Origin: Corynebacterium poyangense | Lineage (GTDB): Bacteria; Actinomycetota; Actinomycetes; Mycobacteriales; Mycobacteriaceae | Length of the DNA: 64,000 bases | Assembly (NCBI RefSeq): GCF_014522205.1 | Contig: NZ_CP046884.1 | Location: forward strand, 1,116,001-1,180,000 | Reading direction: 5' to 3' | Shown: positions 1-14,189 of the stretch, one piece after another | Numbering within the stretch: position 1 is the stretch's first letter | Layout: each line of letters begins with the position of its first letter | Translations under genes and position numbers: made by a program | Notes under the pieces: model-generated | What the model was told of the DNA's origin: nothing | What the model saw: the letters and a program-made list of their open reading frames with translations, nothing else | The model's database searches: none

Positions 1-215
1 CGATAGAGGAACTGCCAGGTATCCTCAATATTCCGGGCATCGCGCCCTACCATGAGCTGACACACGTGGTCTTTGAGATAACTTGCTACCGCCAATTCAC
101 GCCCATTGAGCGTGGCATCTCCCACGCCAACTATCCCATCCTCGGTGGTTAGCCGCAGAGTGACGAAATTGCGAGTAGGGGAGCACACAAAAACTTCAGC
201 GTGCGCAATTTTCAT
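1..215 (-). CDS. Mannonate dehydratase (ManD/RspA type), N-terminal part only
   Basis: The gene is cut by the left edge of the window; 71 complete codons are visible. The N-terminus ([10 protein letters not shown], then RNFVTL, then [10 protein letters not shown]) closely resembles the capping domain of the enolase-superfamily ManD/RspA proteins, which dehydrate D-mannonate to 2-keto-3-deoxygluconate. The ATG shares one base with the stop of the upstream transporter (TAATG), so translation is probably coupled. It follows uxaC, uxuB and gusA in one run, which supports the mannonate assignment and suggests it replaces UxuA. The active site lies outside the window. Some RspA homologues have little or no mannonate activity, so the exact substrate is inferred from context. 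Confidence 0.85.
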   Translation of the reverse strand, partial: MKIAHAEVFVCSPTRNFVTLRLTTEDGIVGVGDATLNGRELAVASYLKDHVCQLMVGRDARNIEDTWQFLY

Positions 216-1705
216 TACTTCTTCTCCTTATCGTCGATATCTAAGGACACCACTTTTTCGGTATCATCAGCGAATTTCGCTGCCAAACTTGTTCGGTTTT
301 TCTCAATGGAAGCCATGATTTCTCCGAAGCGCTTTTCAGTGAGTGGATAACTCCACATAATGAGGATCGCGAGGAGGAAGAACCCTCCGGCGAAGATGGC
401 AAACCACAACCCCATCGCGTCGAGCGTGGCGGGGTCCTGAGCCAGATGGCTGATTCCTTGGGCTTTCTGCTCCGAGGTGGGTTGGACATAGCCCGAGAGC
501 GCAAGAGCCCAGCTAGCGAGGGCCATACCTATTCCTTGCCCTACTTTTCGGGTAAAGGAGAATGCGGCGTAGGTGGCCCCTTCGGTACGAATACCTGTGC
601 GGTATTCGCCGTATTCCACGGTATCGGCTTCCAAAGCCCACGTCATTGTGTTAAGAATGGCCATTCCGGCGCCGGTGACAAAAAGTCCGAGCAAGCTAAT
701 ACTCAGGCTCTGGGTTACTGAGGAACCCGCCCAGAAGATAATGACGCCGATAATTGAGGCAATTCCAGCAACGAGGAATCCCCGTTTCTTCCCCAGTTTT
801 CTAGTAAGGATTGGCCCAAATGGGGACATATACAGGACAGCGCCGGTGGTAATGATAGTGACCACCGTGGACTGCCAGTTACCGTCGGAAAACCTCCCCA
901 GCAAGTCAATGGCGATATAAAGCGCCATGGCAGATACTACGTTTTGGCCGGTGAGATACATCAGGGAGGAACCGCACAGCCGCATCAGCGGACCGTTGCG
1001 ACGGACTGTTGCCAGGGTTTCTTTAAGAGAGACTCGTTCAACTTCACGTTCCACCACCTCTTTGGCGGTGGCGAAGGTTGTCATGAAGAAAATTGATCCA
1101 ACAATGAGGAAGGCAATAGCCGTAATGAGGAAGGTTTGTTGCAGGTTGGCAGCAGATTTAATGGCCGGTGCCAACAAAACTGCCAAGATCAAAATAGTGA
1201 AACCGGAACCTACCATGCGGGCAGCAGCCATTCGGGAGCGATCTACGGGATCTTGGCTCATAGCACCCGCAAGGGAACCGTAAGGGATGTTGACCATGGA
1301 GTAGAGCAACCCCATCAGGGCGTAAGAGACAGTAGCCCAGATGACTTTCATCCCATAATCGCTGACCGGGATCCAGAAACACAGCAGATTAGAGGCGAGA
1401 AGCGGAATGGAGTACCACAAGAGGAAGGGGCGGAATTTACCCCAGCGGGTCATGGTGGCATCTACTACGCGGCCGGCAAAAATATCAGCAAAAGCATCCC
1501 AGACCTTGATGAAAAGAAAGATAAGGCCAGAATGTTCGGGGCGAATTCCCACCACGTTGGTATAAAACACGAGGAGGAAAAGGCCGGTCATTTGGAACGC
1601 AATATTACATCCGGCATCACCTAGGCCATAGCCAACGAGCCGATGGACCGGGAGATGCGGTCCGCTGCTAACCACCGCAGCGGTTGGTGAAGAGTGAGTG
1701 GCCAT
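215..1705 (-). CDS. GPH-family sugar/glucuronide:cation symporter (UidB/GusB-like)
   Basis: A 496-residue, very hydrophobic protein with about 12 membrane segments and the glycoside-pentoside-hexuronide symporter architecture: GYGLGDAG near the N-terminus, [10 protein letters not shown] in the loop after the second helix, and a central [12 protein letters not shown] segment near residue 390. E. coli UidB has 457 residues. I chose the ATG at 1705 because AAGGAGG precedes it by 11 nt; a GTG four codons upstream would sit on the Shine-Dalgarno sequence itself. It lies between beta-glucuronidase (48 nt upstream) and the mannonate dehydratase (one-base overlap), so it probably imports glucuronides or free hexuronate with H+ or Na+. 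The precise substrate cannot be read from sequence. Confidence 0.88.
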   Translation of the reverse strand: MATHSSPTAAVVSSGPHLPVHRLVGYGLGDAGCNIAFQMTGLFLLVFYTNVVGIRPEHSGLIFLFIKVWDAFADIFAGRVVDATMTRWGKFRPFLLWYSIPLLASNLLCFWIPVSDYGMKVIWATVSYALMGLLYSMVNIPYGSLAGAMSQDPVDRSRMAAARMVGSGFTILILAVLLAPAIKSAANLQQTFLITAIAFLIVGSIFFMTTFATAKEVVEREVERVSLKETLATVRRNGPLMRLCGSSLMYLTGQNVVSAMALYIAIDLLGRFSDGNWQSTVVTIITTGAVLYMSPFGPILTRKLGKKRGFLVAGIASIIGVIIFWAGSSVTQSLSISLLGLFVTGAGMAILNTMTWALEADTVEYGEYRTGIRTEGATYAAFSFTRKVGQGIGMALASWALALSGYVQPTSEQKAQGISHLAQDPATLDAMGLWFAIFAGGFFLLAILIMWSYPLTEKRFGEIMASIEKNRTSLAAKFADDTEKVVSLDIDDKEKK

Positions 1706-1753
1706 AATGTGGCGCACCTCCTTGGTGAAGGAAAAGTTGAAAGATGAGGGAAG

Positions 1754-4895
<3,142 letters not shown>

Positions 4896-4899
<4 letters not shown>

Positions 4900-6302
4900 A
4901 GCTTAAAAACCCTTCGTGGTGAGGCATCGACCAAATCCACAATGATGTCGGCGGCACGCTCTTCGGAGAGACGATGTTCTGCCACCAGGCGGGAAAGGTA
5001 ATTGGCTTCTACTCGGCGTGAGGTATTATGGCGCGCCGGGATAGAGCAGTAGGCGCGAGTATCATCAATGAATCCGGAGCTACGGGAGAACCCGGTGGTG
5101 CCGGTAATTGCGCTGCGGAAGCGGTTCATAGCGTCGATTTCGTCAATAAACCACCAGGGCGCCCCCACGTAACAGGCTGGATAGTATCCGGCTAAGGGGG
5201 CAAGTTCGCGGGAGTACACCGTTTCATCAATGGTAAATAGCACCAGGTGGAAGGCTGGGTTTTCGCCAAACTGAGACAGTAGTGGCTGTAAGCCGTTGGT
5301 GTATTCCATCCGGAACGGAATATCATGCCCCGTGTCAGGTCCAAAACGATGGAAAGCTGTAGTGGAGTGGTTGCGGTACACCCCAGGGTGCAAAGTCATG
5401 ACCAATCCATCATCTTGGGACATTTCCGCGAAGCGATACGTCATATTGGCCTCAAAGGCAGCCGCTTCGTCCCGGGTAGCTTCCCCCTTGAGGCCCTTCT
5501 CAAAGATCCGAGCCGCAGTGGCATCATCTAAGGGGGTTGAATTAGCATCATGCGTACCATGATCAGCGCTGACCGCGCCGTTTTCCTTGAAGAACCACCG
5601 CCGGTTTTTGAGCGCTTCCAGATAGCCCTGGTATCCGGTTTTACCCTCTCCAGCACTGTCAATGAGCCGTGTCACATTATCCCGGAAATCCGGAAGATAC
5701 ATTTTGGTGTAGGCATCGGGCCGGAACGTGGGCAACACCCGGGGATGGAATTGTGAATCCTCGGCTAAAGCCCGGTGGTAGGAGAGATCATCAAGAGGAT
5801 CATCGGTAGTGGCGAGCACCTCTAACCCAAAACGGGTGGCCAGTGCCCGGGGACGAAAGTCATCCTGAGCGATGACGTGGGATAGTTCATCATAAATATC
5901 ATCCGCGGTGTCTTCTGAAATCCGGTCCGGATCTATCCCGAAGACATGATAAAACTCTTGTTCAAGCCAGTATCCTGAGGCTGTTCCGCTAAAGAGGGGC
6001 CAATGCTGGCAAAAGATTCTCCAGGCGGCGCGGGGGTCACATGACGTCCGTCCGACCCCTAACTCACCAAGATCAATTCCTGCTGAGCGCAGAACCCGGG
6101 TGACGTAATGATCCGGGCTGATCAACAGGGCAGTGGGATCCGGAAAAGCCTCATTATGGCAGAACATAGCGGGATCTAAATGCCCGTGCGGGGAAATAAT
6201 AGGAAGGTTTTCAACTTCCGCAAGAAGGCGACGCGCGATCTCGCGGACCCCAGGGTCCGCTGGTAATAGTCGGTCTGGGTGGGCAACTCGTGGAGTAGAC
6301 AT
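4896..6302 (-). CDS. uxaC: Glucuronate isomerase
   Basis: The protein has 468 residues and interconverts D-glucuronate and D-fructuronate. It belongs to the amidohydrolase-like TIM-barrel family: an HGHLDP metal-binding segment near the N-terminus, a YWLEQEFYHVFG region near 110, and a C-terminal SRSSGFIDDTRAYCSIPAR stretch typical of UxaC. I chose the ATG at 6302, preceded by GGGGG; a TTG twelve codons upstream is possible but has no ribosome-binding site. It is the first gene of the hexuronate operon, directly downstream of a LacI-type operator-like palindrome, and its stop overlaps uxuB by 4 nt. Confidence 0.93.
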
Positions 6303-6332
6303 ACCCCCATTTAATTGTTGGGAAAACACCAC

Positions 6333-6348
6333 TGGCAACGAGTTGCAA
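6333..6348. promoter_or_regulatory. LacI-family operator-like palindrome before uxaC
   Basis: The 16-base sequence TGGCAACGAGTTGCAA is an imperfect palindrome (GCAAC and GTTGC arms around a central GA) of the size LacI-family dimers bind. It lies 31 nt upstream of the uxaC start, between the regulator gene and the operon it probably controls. A further GTTGCA repeat follows at about 6352. Binding by the neighbouring LacI protein is inferred. Confidence 0.55.
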
Positions 6349-6438
6349 GAAGTTGCAGCCGGTTATTTTTCTCAACAAATATGTGGGGTTGGCACCCCGC
6401 TTGGGGGAGTTAGCAGTCAATCACCCGAAGCTTCATCC

Positions 6439-7461
6439 TTAGGCCGACTGGCGTCGAATCAACTTCGTCGGCAAAATGCGGGGTTGGAGTTGAGGTTTAC
6501 GCAGCCCTTCAATATGAGACATCACCAGAGCAGCTCCGACGGACCCAATTAGCCGTAGAGGAGCAGCAGCGGTGGTCAATGAAGGAGTTACTATTTGGGC
6601 AAACTCGGTATTATCAAATCCCACTACCTTGACGTCTTCGGGAACTCGAAGTCCTAATTGCTGTGCCCCGTGCATAAATCCTACTGAAATCAGCTCGTTG
6701 AAACACAGCACGGCATCGGTAGGGCAGTCATACCAGCGTCGGACAAGCTGGTGTCCTCCGCGGATGGTGGGTTCAGTTGCCCTCATTTTGTGCACTTTTA
6801 GTTTCCCTATTGGAGTGGGAGGGTGAATCAACGTCAACGGCTTATCTGTGCTTGGTTCTCCTGCAGCATCTAATAAGCCTCTCCACCGTAGCCCGTCGGC
6901 AAAGGCATCCTCCGGCCCAGCCAAGTAGGTGATACTCCTGGTTCCGGTAGCAGCAAGGTATTCTGCGGCGGCAACAGCTGCAGCATAGTTATCTGCCATG
7001 ACACTTGCCACGCCGGCGACTGGGCGGTTAAGGACAACGGTGTGCCGAGTTCGAGCAATTTTATGGATTTGTCCGGTGCTCAGCCTTGGGGAGGCGAGCA
7101 GAACACCGTCGACGAGGGGCAGCATCGCGTCTATTGCTTCTAAAAATCGTCGTTCTGATTCGGCGGCATTGGCTACGAGAAGTTGTCGATTTTGGGAGCG
7201 AGCCGCATGTTCTGCGCCCCGAACAATTTCTAGGAAAAAAGGATTGAGGAGGTCAGCGATGACTATTCCAATTACCCCGGTTCGGGGGGTGGAGGAGGAA
7301 TCGGGCGGCGCGGTGGCATGTGTCCGATATCCTACTTTAGTGATTGCTTCCATCACCTTTTCAGCAGTTGCGGAACTGACCAGATCGGGACGGTTAAGTG
7401 CGCGGGAGACGGTTGCCGCAGAAACCCCGGCTATTCGGGCGACGTCGTAGATGCTGGTCAC
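6439..7461 (-). CDS. LacI-family repressor of the hexuronate operon
   Basis: A 340-residue LacI/GalR regulator. The N-terminal helix-turn-helix with hinge is clear (SIYDVARIAGVSAATVSRAL, then LVSSATAEKVMEAITKVGY), followed by a periplasmic-binding-protein-like effector domain (about 60-335, with GVIGIVIADLLNPFF). The start is GTG at 7461. A TACCCT hexamer 7 nt upstream and the lack of a good Shine-Dalgarno sequence suggest leaderless expression. It precedes the uxaC operon on the same strand with a palindrome between them, so it most likely represses that operon and is released by a hexuronate or a pathway intermediate. The effector identity is inference. Confidence 0.88.
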   Translation of the reverse strand: MTSIYDVARIAGVSAATVSRALNRPDLVSSATAEKVMEAITKVGYRTHATAPPDSSSTPRTGVIGIVIADLLNPFFLEIVRGAEHAARSQNRQLLVANAAESERRFLEAIDAMLPLVDGVLLASPRLSTGQIHKIARTRHTVVLNRPVAGVASVMADNYAAAVAAAEYLAATGTRSITYLAGPEDAFADGLRWRGLLDAAGEPSTDKPLTLIHPPTPIGKLKVHKMRATEPTIRGGHQLVRRWYDCPTDAVLCFNELISVGFMHGAQQLGLRVPEDVKVVGFDNTEFAQIVTPSLTTAAAPLRLIGSVGAALVMSHIEGLRKPQLQPRILPTKLIRRQSA

Positions 7462-7568
7462 ATTATCCAGGGTAATCGACGTCTTTCTACCTCGTCGTCG
7501 ACATCGCTTCTGAACAGCTGATTTGTGAAATTATCCCGCGGTAGTTTAGTCTTCCATCTGGCTACCAA

Positions 7569-7641
7569 GCCCCGTTCGTCTAGCGGCCTAGGACGCCGGC
7601 CTCTCACGCCGGTAACACGGGTTCAAATCCCGTACGGGGTA
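7569..7641 (+). tRNA. tRNA-Glu (anticodon CTC)
   Basis: A complete 73-nt cloverleaf: acceptor stem GCCCCGT/ACGGGGT with the G1-U72 wobble usual in actinobacterial tRNA-Glu, and anticodon stem CCGGC/GCCGG around loop CTCTCAC with anticodon CTC at 7603-7605. The T arm is CGGGT-TCAAATC-CCG and the discriminator is A. CCA is not encoded. A strong terminator follows 11 nt downstream. Confidence 0.96.
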
Positions 7642-7651
7642 CGTCATAAAG

Positions 7652-7681
7652 GAAGGTCAGAGAAACTCTGGCCTTCTTTTT
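7652..7681 (+). terminator. Intrinsic terminator after tRNA-Glu
   Basis: Stem GAAGGTCAGAG / CTCTGGCCTTC (one G-T pair) with a three-base loop, followed directly by a run of T. It closes the tRNA transcript before the permease gene. Confidence 0.9.
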
Positions 7682-7849
7682 ATCTCGTCACCAGAGTCTC
7701 ATCCTAAAAATTTAGAATTCCTCGTAGCGTGTTCTGGAAATTGATTTAGTGTCTATGGGAGTAGTCTCCACGATAAGAACAATATGGTGATCATTAACAC
7801 CATGAGTTCTTGCTGATACCGGAGTACCTATCACCCCAAGGAGGAAGTC

Positions 7850-9271
7850 GTGAAGGATAACCATTCGGGACTCCACGGTACGTCACAGCAGGGTTCCCAT
7901 CTGGATCGTACCCTCCAGAACCGTCATATTCAGCTCATTGCCATAGGCGGAGCTATCGGTACCGGTCTTTTTATGGGATCCGGAAAAACCATCTCTTTAG
8001 CTGGCCCGTCAATACTTTTCGTCTACCTTTCCATAGGTCTTGTCCTCTATCTCTTTATGCGGCTGATGGGTGAGCTATTGCTTTCCAACTCCCGCTACGC
8101 TACTTTCGCGGATATCGCTCATGATCTCCTCGGGCCCGTCGCGGGTTTTCTTACCGGGTGGACCTACTGGTTTTGCTGGGTTGTAACAGCAGTCGCAGAC
8201 CTGATCGCTATCGTGGGTTACACCCATTTCTGGTGGCCTCAGCTTCCTGCATGGATTCCCATCATCCTGGTCATCGGGTGCTTATATAGCTTAAATGCCC
8301 TCACCGTCAAAGCATTTGGGGAAATAGAATTCTGGTTTGCTCTCATTAAGATTTGCGCTATCTTAGCGCTTATTGTGGTGGGACTGTGGATGGTAGTAAG
8401 TCATGTTCCCAATGAATCTGGCGATCCTGCAGCCTTGAGTAACTTATGGTCTCATGGTGGATTATTCCCCTTGGGCTTCTATGGATTTTTAGCTGGATTT
8501 CCCATTGCGATTTTTGCTTTTATGGGAATCGAGTTGGTTGGCACCACTGTGGCAGAAACGAAAAATCCAGAGACTATGTTGCCAAAAGCTATTAATTCCA
8601 TTCCGATGAGAATTATGCTTTTTTATATTGGCGCATTAGCTGTGATTATGATGGTGACCCCGTGGAATGAAGTTGATCCGGGCAAATCTCCTTTTGTGAC
8701 GATGTTCGCATTAACGGGGTTAGCAGCGGCAGCGAGTATCGTCAACATTGTGGTGCTGAGCTCAGCTGCCTCTTCAGCGAACTCCGGGATTTATTCGACA
8801 TCTCGAATGTTGTGGGGTTTGGCGCACCGCGGTGATGCACCTCAAGCATTTAAGGTGTTGTCTCGACGTCGAGTACCTCAGAATGCGTTATTCCTGACGT
8901 GCGTTTTATTGCTGAGCTCCATTGTCCTTATTTCCGCTGGGGAATCTGTCATTCAAGCTTTTACGATGATCACGGCAATGGCCTCAACGTTGGTGATGGC
9001 AGTTTGGGCCATTATTACTATGTCCTATCTCAAGTTCCGAAAAACCCACGATGATTTACACCGCAAGAGCGTCTTTCCGGCGCCTTTTGGGATACTAGCT
9101 GCGTGGGTCGTATTAGCTTTCTTTGCGGCAATGGTATGTGTGCTTGCTTTTGAATCAGATACCAGAATTGGCTTAATTGCCTCCGCGGTATGGATTATCG
9201 GGATGGGGACTGCTGCGAAGATCCGTCAGGGGCGTCAGCGCACCAGCGAAGCAGAGACTACCTTAGGTTAG
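7850..9271 (+). CDS. cycA: APC-family amino acid permease, CycA-like (D-serine/D-alanine/glycine)
   Basis: A 473-residue permease with about 12 membrane helices. It has the APC family start [20 protein letters not shown] (about 24-43) and long stretches matching E. coli CycA, such as [23 protein letters not shown] and [18 protein letters not shown]. CycA imports D-alanine, D-serine, glycine and D-cycloserine by proton symport. The start is GTG at 7850 with AAGGAGG upstream. It appears monocistronic. Its stop overlaps by a few bases the ancestral 3' end of the convergent thiE. Other aromatic or branched-chain APC permeases are similar, so the substrate is inferred from overall likeness. Confidence 0.85.
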   Translation: MKDNHSGLHGTSQQGSHLDRTLQNRHIQLIAIGGAIGTGLFMGSGKTISLAGPSILFVYLSIGLVLYLFMRLMGELLLSNSRYATFADIAHDLLGPVAGFLTGWTYWFCWVVTAVADLIAIVGYTHFWWPQLPAWIPIILVIGCLYSLNALTVKAFGEIEFWFALIKICAILALIVVGLWMVVSHVPNESGDPAALSNLWSHGGLFPLGFYGFLAGFPIAIFAFMGIELVGTTVAETKNPETMLPKAINSIPMRIMLFYIGALAVIMMVTPWNEVDPGKSPFVTMFALTGLAAAASIVNIVVLSSAASSANSGIYSTSRMLWGLAHRGDAPQAFKVLSRRRVPQNALFLTCVLLLSSIVLISAGESVIQAFTMITAMASTLVMAVWAIITMSYLKFRKTHDDLHRKSVFPAPFGILAAWVVLAFFAAMVCVLAFESDTRIGLIASAVWIIGMGTAAKIRQGRQRTSEAETTLG

Positions 9272-9993
9272 CCACGTTCGGATCGTGTTCTTAAGCGCTT
9301 GAGCTGCAGATTGGGGATCTGCAGCTTGAGTGATGGCGCGAACCACCACTATTCGGCGAGCGCCTGCGCTGAGGACGTCGTGGACGTTATCTTGATCTAT
9401 TCCGCCAATAGCCCACACGGTTTTGGGTGAGTCTTCTGCTGAAGTCTAGTGTTGTCGCTGAGTTGCGCGGCTGCGGAAATACCAGCTAAACCAACGGGTT
9501 TGCGTCCAGGTTTCGTCGGAGTTTTCCATACCGGGCCCATGACGGCGTAATCGATATCGGGGTCTGCTAAGGAATCGCGGAACATGTCGGTTTTTCGGTT
9601 GGAGCGGCCAATTAGCACATCCTGTCCCAAGAGTGATCGGACCTGGGCCGGTGTTAAATCTTCTTGACCCACATGAATGATGTCCGCCCCGATTAATGCT
9701 GCAATATCGGCGCGATCATTGACAGCGAAGAGTTTTCCATGGTGATGGGCTATGTCGGCAAGGATTTTGAGAGCATCGAGTTCATCACGAGCACTGATCT
9801 TTTTATCCCGCAACTGGATAATATCTACTCCACCTCGATAGGCGGCGTCGAGAAAATCAGCTAGGTCACCTCGGTCAGTGCGGGCGTCGGTGCAGACATA
9901 CAGTTGGGCGGCATGTAACAGAGCTAAGCGTTCTTCACGGGTGCGGCTTCTCATAGTTCGGAAGTCTATTCCCTCGGTAGGGGCTACCCCCAT
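9263..9993 (-). pseudogene. thiE: Thiamine-phosphate synthase, frameshifted
   Basis: ThiE couples HMP-pyrophosphate and thiazole phosphate to thiamine phosphate. The first 160 residues are good ThiE: VDIIQLRDKK, FAVNDRADIA, HVGQEDL, GRSNRK and YAVMGPVWKTPTKPG. The frame then breaks at about 9445-9448 and terminates early at 9397, giving 198 residues. One frame over, the expected C-terminus continues as [15 protein letters not shown] and [12 protein letters not shown] to a stop at 9263-9265. A single missing base near AG|ACT restores one full reading frame. The start is uncertain (9993, or the ATG at 9954). The gene is divergent from the thiO operon. It may be inactive, a sequencing error, or rescued by frameshifting. 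Confidence 0.8.
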
Positions 9994-10029
9994 CGGTGCA
10001 AAGGCTCCTATGATGTCAGATGTAGGAGT

Positions 10030-10116
10030 TCCGCGGGAGCCACGGTGTTATCCACAGCGTGGCTGAGAGGGCCATGGAGGCCGACCGCCAAACCTGATGC
10101 GGATCATGCCGCCGGA
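10030..10116 (+). promoter_or_regulatory. TPP riboswitch (THI element)
   Basis: It has the hallmarks of the TPP aptamer: CGGGAGCC near the 5' end, GGCTGAGAGGGC in the pyrimidine-sensing arm, and ACCTGATGCGGATCATGCCG in the pyrophosphate-sensing arm. P1 can form between TCCGCGG (10030-10036) and CCGCCGGA (10109-10116) with one bulged C. The aptamer ends 14 nt before the thiO ATG, and the ribosome-binding site GGAGGGAGGA begins inside P1. This points to translational control: TPP binding would stabilise P1 and mask the site. Confidence 0.95.
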
Positions 10117-10130
10117 GGGAGGAATGCCCC

Positions 10131-11279
10131 ATGTCATCAGCCGTTGTTGTGGGGGCCGGGATCATTGGTTTAGCTACCGCCTGGCAATTAAAACGCCGTG
10201 GGTGGGATATCACTGTGTGCGACCCCGCCCCTGTATCTGGGGCCACGCGCGCAGCCGCCGGTATGTTGGCTCCAGTTGCTGAGGTGGTGTGGGATCAACC
10301 CACGTTGTATCCGCTCATGGTGGCCTCAGGGGAGATGTTTCCCCGCTTTGTCTCAGAGATTGCTGCGGATTTAGGGCAGCACAAAGAAGAAATAGGGTAT
10401 TTAGCAAACTCTACTTTTGTGCTTGCCGGCGATTCCGCTGATCGAACGGCACTATTTGAGTTGACCTCCTTGCAACATCGCCTCGACATGGATGTCCAAC
10501 CCATCACTATTCGACACGCTCGACAATTAGAACCAGCACTGGGCCCAGGATGTGTGGGTGCAGTAGATATCCCCGGTGACCACCAAGTAGATCCGCGTAA
10601 CTTATGTCAGGCGTTGCTCGACGTGATAGCAGATGACCTCATCGAAACCACGATAGAGAAAGTAATATTCGACGCCCAGCGGGCGGTTGGGGTGCACGCT
10701 GAAGATGGCCGAGATTTCTTGGCAGATAAGGTGATCGTGGCGACAGGCCTGGCAGCTGCTGACATTGGGGGCTTACCAAAAGCGCTGAATCTTCCGCTTC
10801 GTCCAGTTCACGGTGAGGTCATTCGCTTGCGGGTTCCTGAACATATCCGGCCGTTAGTGCGTCGAACTATTAGGGCAGTAGTTCATGGCCGGCCGGTGTA
10901 TGTGGTACCGCGTGCCGATGGCACTGTCGTTGTGGGGGCGACTTCTCGTGAAGATTCTTTGGCTGGGGTGTCTGCAGAAGGGGTCTATCAACTGCTCAGA
11001 GATGCCGCGCACATTGTGCCAAGCATTCTGGAATGTGAAATTTACGAAATCATCTCAAAGGCGCGCCCAGGAACACCCGATGATGTTCCGTTAATAGGGG
11101 AAGTGGCGGAAAATCTTATTCTATCTACCGGCTATTTTCGGCACGGAATTCTCTTATCTGCATTAGGTTCGCATATTGGTGCGCTTATTGCCGTTGGGGA
11201 AGAAGATAAGATCTCGGCGGAATTTAGGAAAAGTATTGATCCTTGGCGTTTTAGTTTAGTGCCATATGAAAGTTTATAG
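10131..11279 (+). CDS. thiO: Glycine oxidase ThiO
   Basis: A 382-residue FAD-dependent oxidase of the DAO family. It converts glycine to iminoacetate (dehydroglycine), the glycine-derived precursor of the thiamine thiazole ring. The N-terminus carries the dinucleotide-binding motif VVVGAGIIGLATAWQL (about 5-20), then GATRAAAGMLAPVAE. The C-terminal DAO motifs PVYVVPRADGTVVVGAT and LSTGYFRHGILLS are present. The ATG sits 7 nt after GGAGGGAGGA, directly behind the TPP riboswitch, and the gene is the first of the thiOSGF operon. It is cytoplasmic. Confidence 0.93.
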   Translation: MSSAVVVGAGIIGLATAWQLKRRGWDITVCDPAPVSGATRAAAGMLAPVAEVVWDQPTLYPLMVASGEMFPRFVSEIAADLGQHKEEIGYLANSTFVLAGDSADRTALFELTSLQHRLDMDVQPITIRHARQLEPALGPGCVGAVDIPGDHQVDPRNLCQALLDVIADDLIETTIEKVIFDAQRAVGVHAEDGRDFLADKVIVATGLAAADIGGLPKALNLPLRPVHGEVIRLRVPEHIRPLVRRTIRAVVHGRPVYVVPRADGTVVVGATSREDSLAGVSAEGVYQLLRDAAHIVPSILECEIYEIISKARPGTPDDVPLIGEVAENLILSTGYFRHGILLSALGSHIGALIAVGEEDKISAEFRKSIDPWRFSLVPYESL

Positions 11280-11288
11280 GGAGTGACT

Positions 11289-13533
<2,245 letters not shown>

Positions 13534-13889
13534 AGCATTATCCGAAACCCGATGGAGATCTAGCGAGAAAGCGAAAAACCACACCAATTTTTAAGTGTCT
13601 CACGGCACAACTAATGGGTCAATGTGTTATTTGTCTCTTCACAGGGGCTGCGATTGTAGTTAAACTAACGACCAACGAAGCAGCTAGCAACTTCGGAAAA
13701 GTAACAGATCCGCAATGTGGAAAGGGGACTATATGGCAGCAAGTTATTCATATCAGAACCCCAGACACCATGGTCAGCTTCCTTAAAAATATAAGCGGCA
13801 TAGCCATAATCCAGACTTCCCATACCGCTATTTTCGCGTGAAGCAGGAGCTTATTTAAGGCATGATGATCATGATGTGTCCCCAAGAAC
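13534..13889. other. Gene-poor stretch, possible decayed ORF
   Basis: No convincing gene lies between thiF and the structured RNA candidate. On the minus strand 13665-13823 encodes 52 residues beginning MGSLDYGYAAYIFKEADHG, with protein-like composition. It has no visible ribosome-binding site, and neighbouring minus-strand frames also look partly protein-like, which suggests a decayed gene. On the plus strand a promoter-like pair TTCACA (13638-13643), 17 nt, TAAACT (13661-13666) is seen. Confidence 0.4.
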
Positions 13890-14098
13890 TGCATAGCCCT
13901 AAGCGAAACTAGGCACGCTGGACCTTAGGCCCCTTCCGGGTCATGCGGACGCGATGAGAGGGAACACCGACCTCCGCCGCTTGATACTTCCGCCTCAACC
14001 ACGACGTGCAACTTCAAGGCGAAGAGTTTCTACTTCAGTGGTTTCGTGGTTCGGTTTCCCGCTTGCTTTTGTAGGACGGAAAGCAAGCGGGTTTTCTT
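13890..14098 (+). ncRNA. Candidate structured non-coding RNA
   Basis: About 200 nt without a credible reading frame but with several complementary arms. CCTAAG (13898-13903) pairs with CTTAGG (13924-13929). GCGGA and TCCGC enclose a purine-rich loop at about 13947-13980. AACCACGA (13997-14004) pairs exactly with TCGTGGTT (14044-14051) around an inner CTTC/GAAG hairpin. A 12-bp intrinsic terminator ends the unit. The 5' end is not defined; a promoter-like element at 13638-13666 would give about 430 nt. It does not resemble tmRNA, RNase P RNA, SRP RNA or the 6C motif as I know them. Family unknown. Confidence 0.5.
14058..14098 (+). terminator. Strong plus-strand intrinsic terminator
   Basis: Perfect 12-bp stem CCCGCTTGCTTT / AAAGCAAGCGGG with a 10-nt loop, followed by TTTTCTT on the plus strand only. 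No protein gene precedes it on this strand within 500 nt, which implies a non-coding transcript ends here. Confidence 0.9.
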
Positions 14099-14189
14099 AT
14101 GTGAACATCACCAACTGGGGGAAGTCCCTCTGAGGAGGCAAAATTCTAAGAATTCGAGGGAAGTCGGTCACCGATAATCTACCGTACAT

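Noticed and set aside
14058..14091. Terminator for ltbR
   Set aside because: The hairpin lies downstream of ltbR, but on the minus strand it is followed by AAACC, not T. The T run is on the plus strand only.
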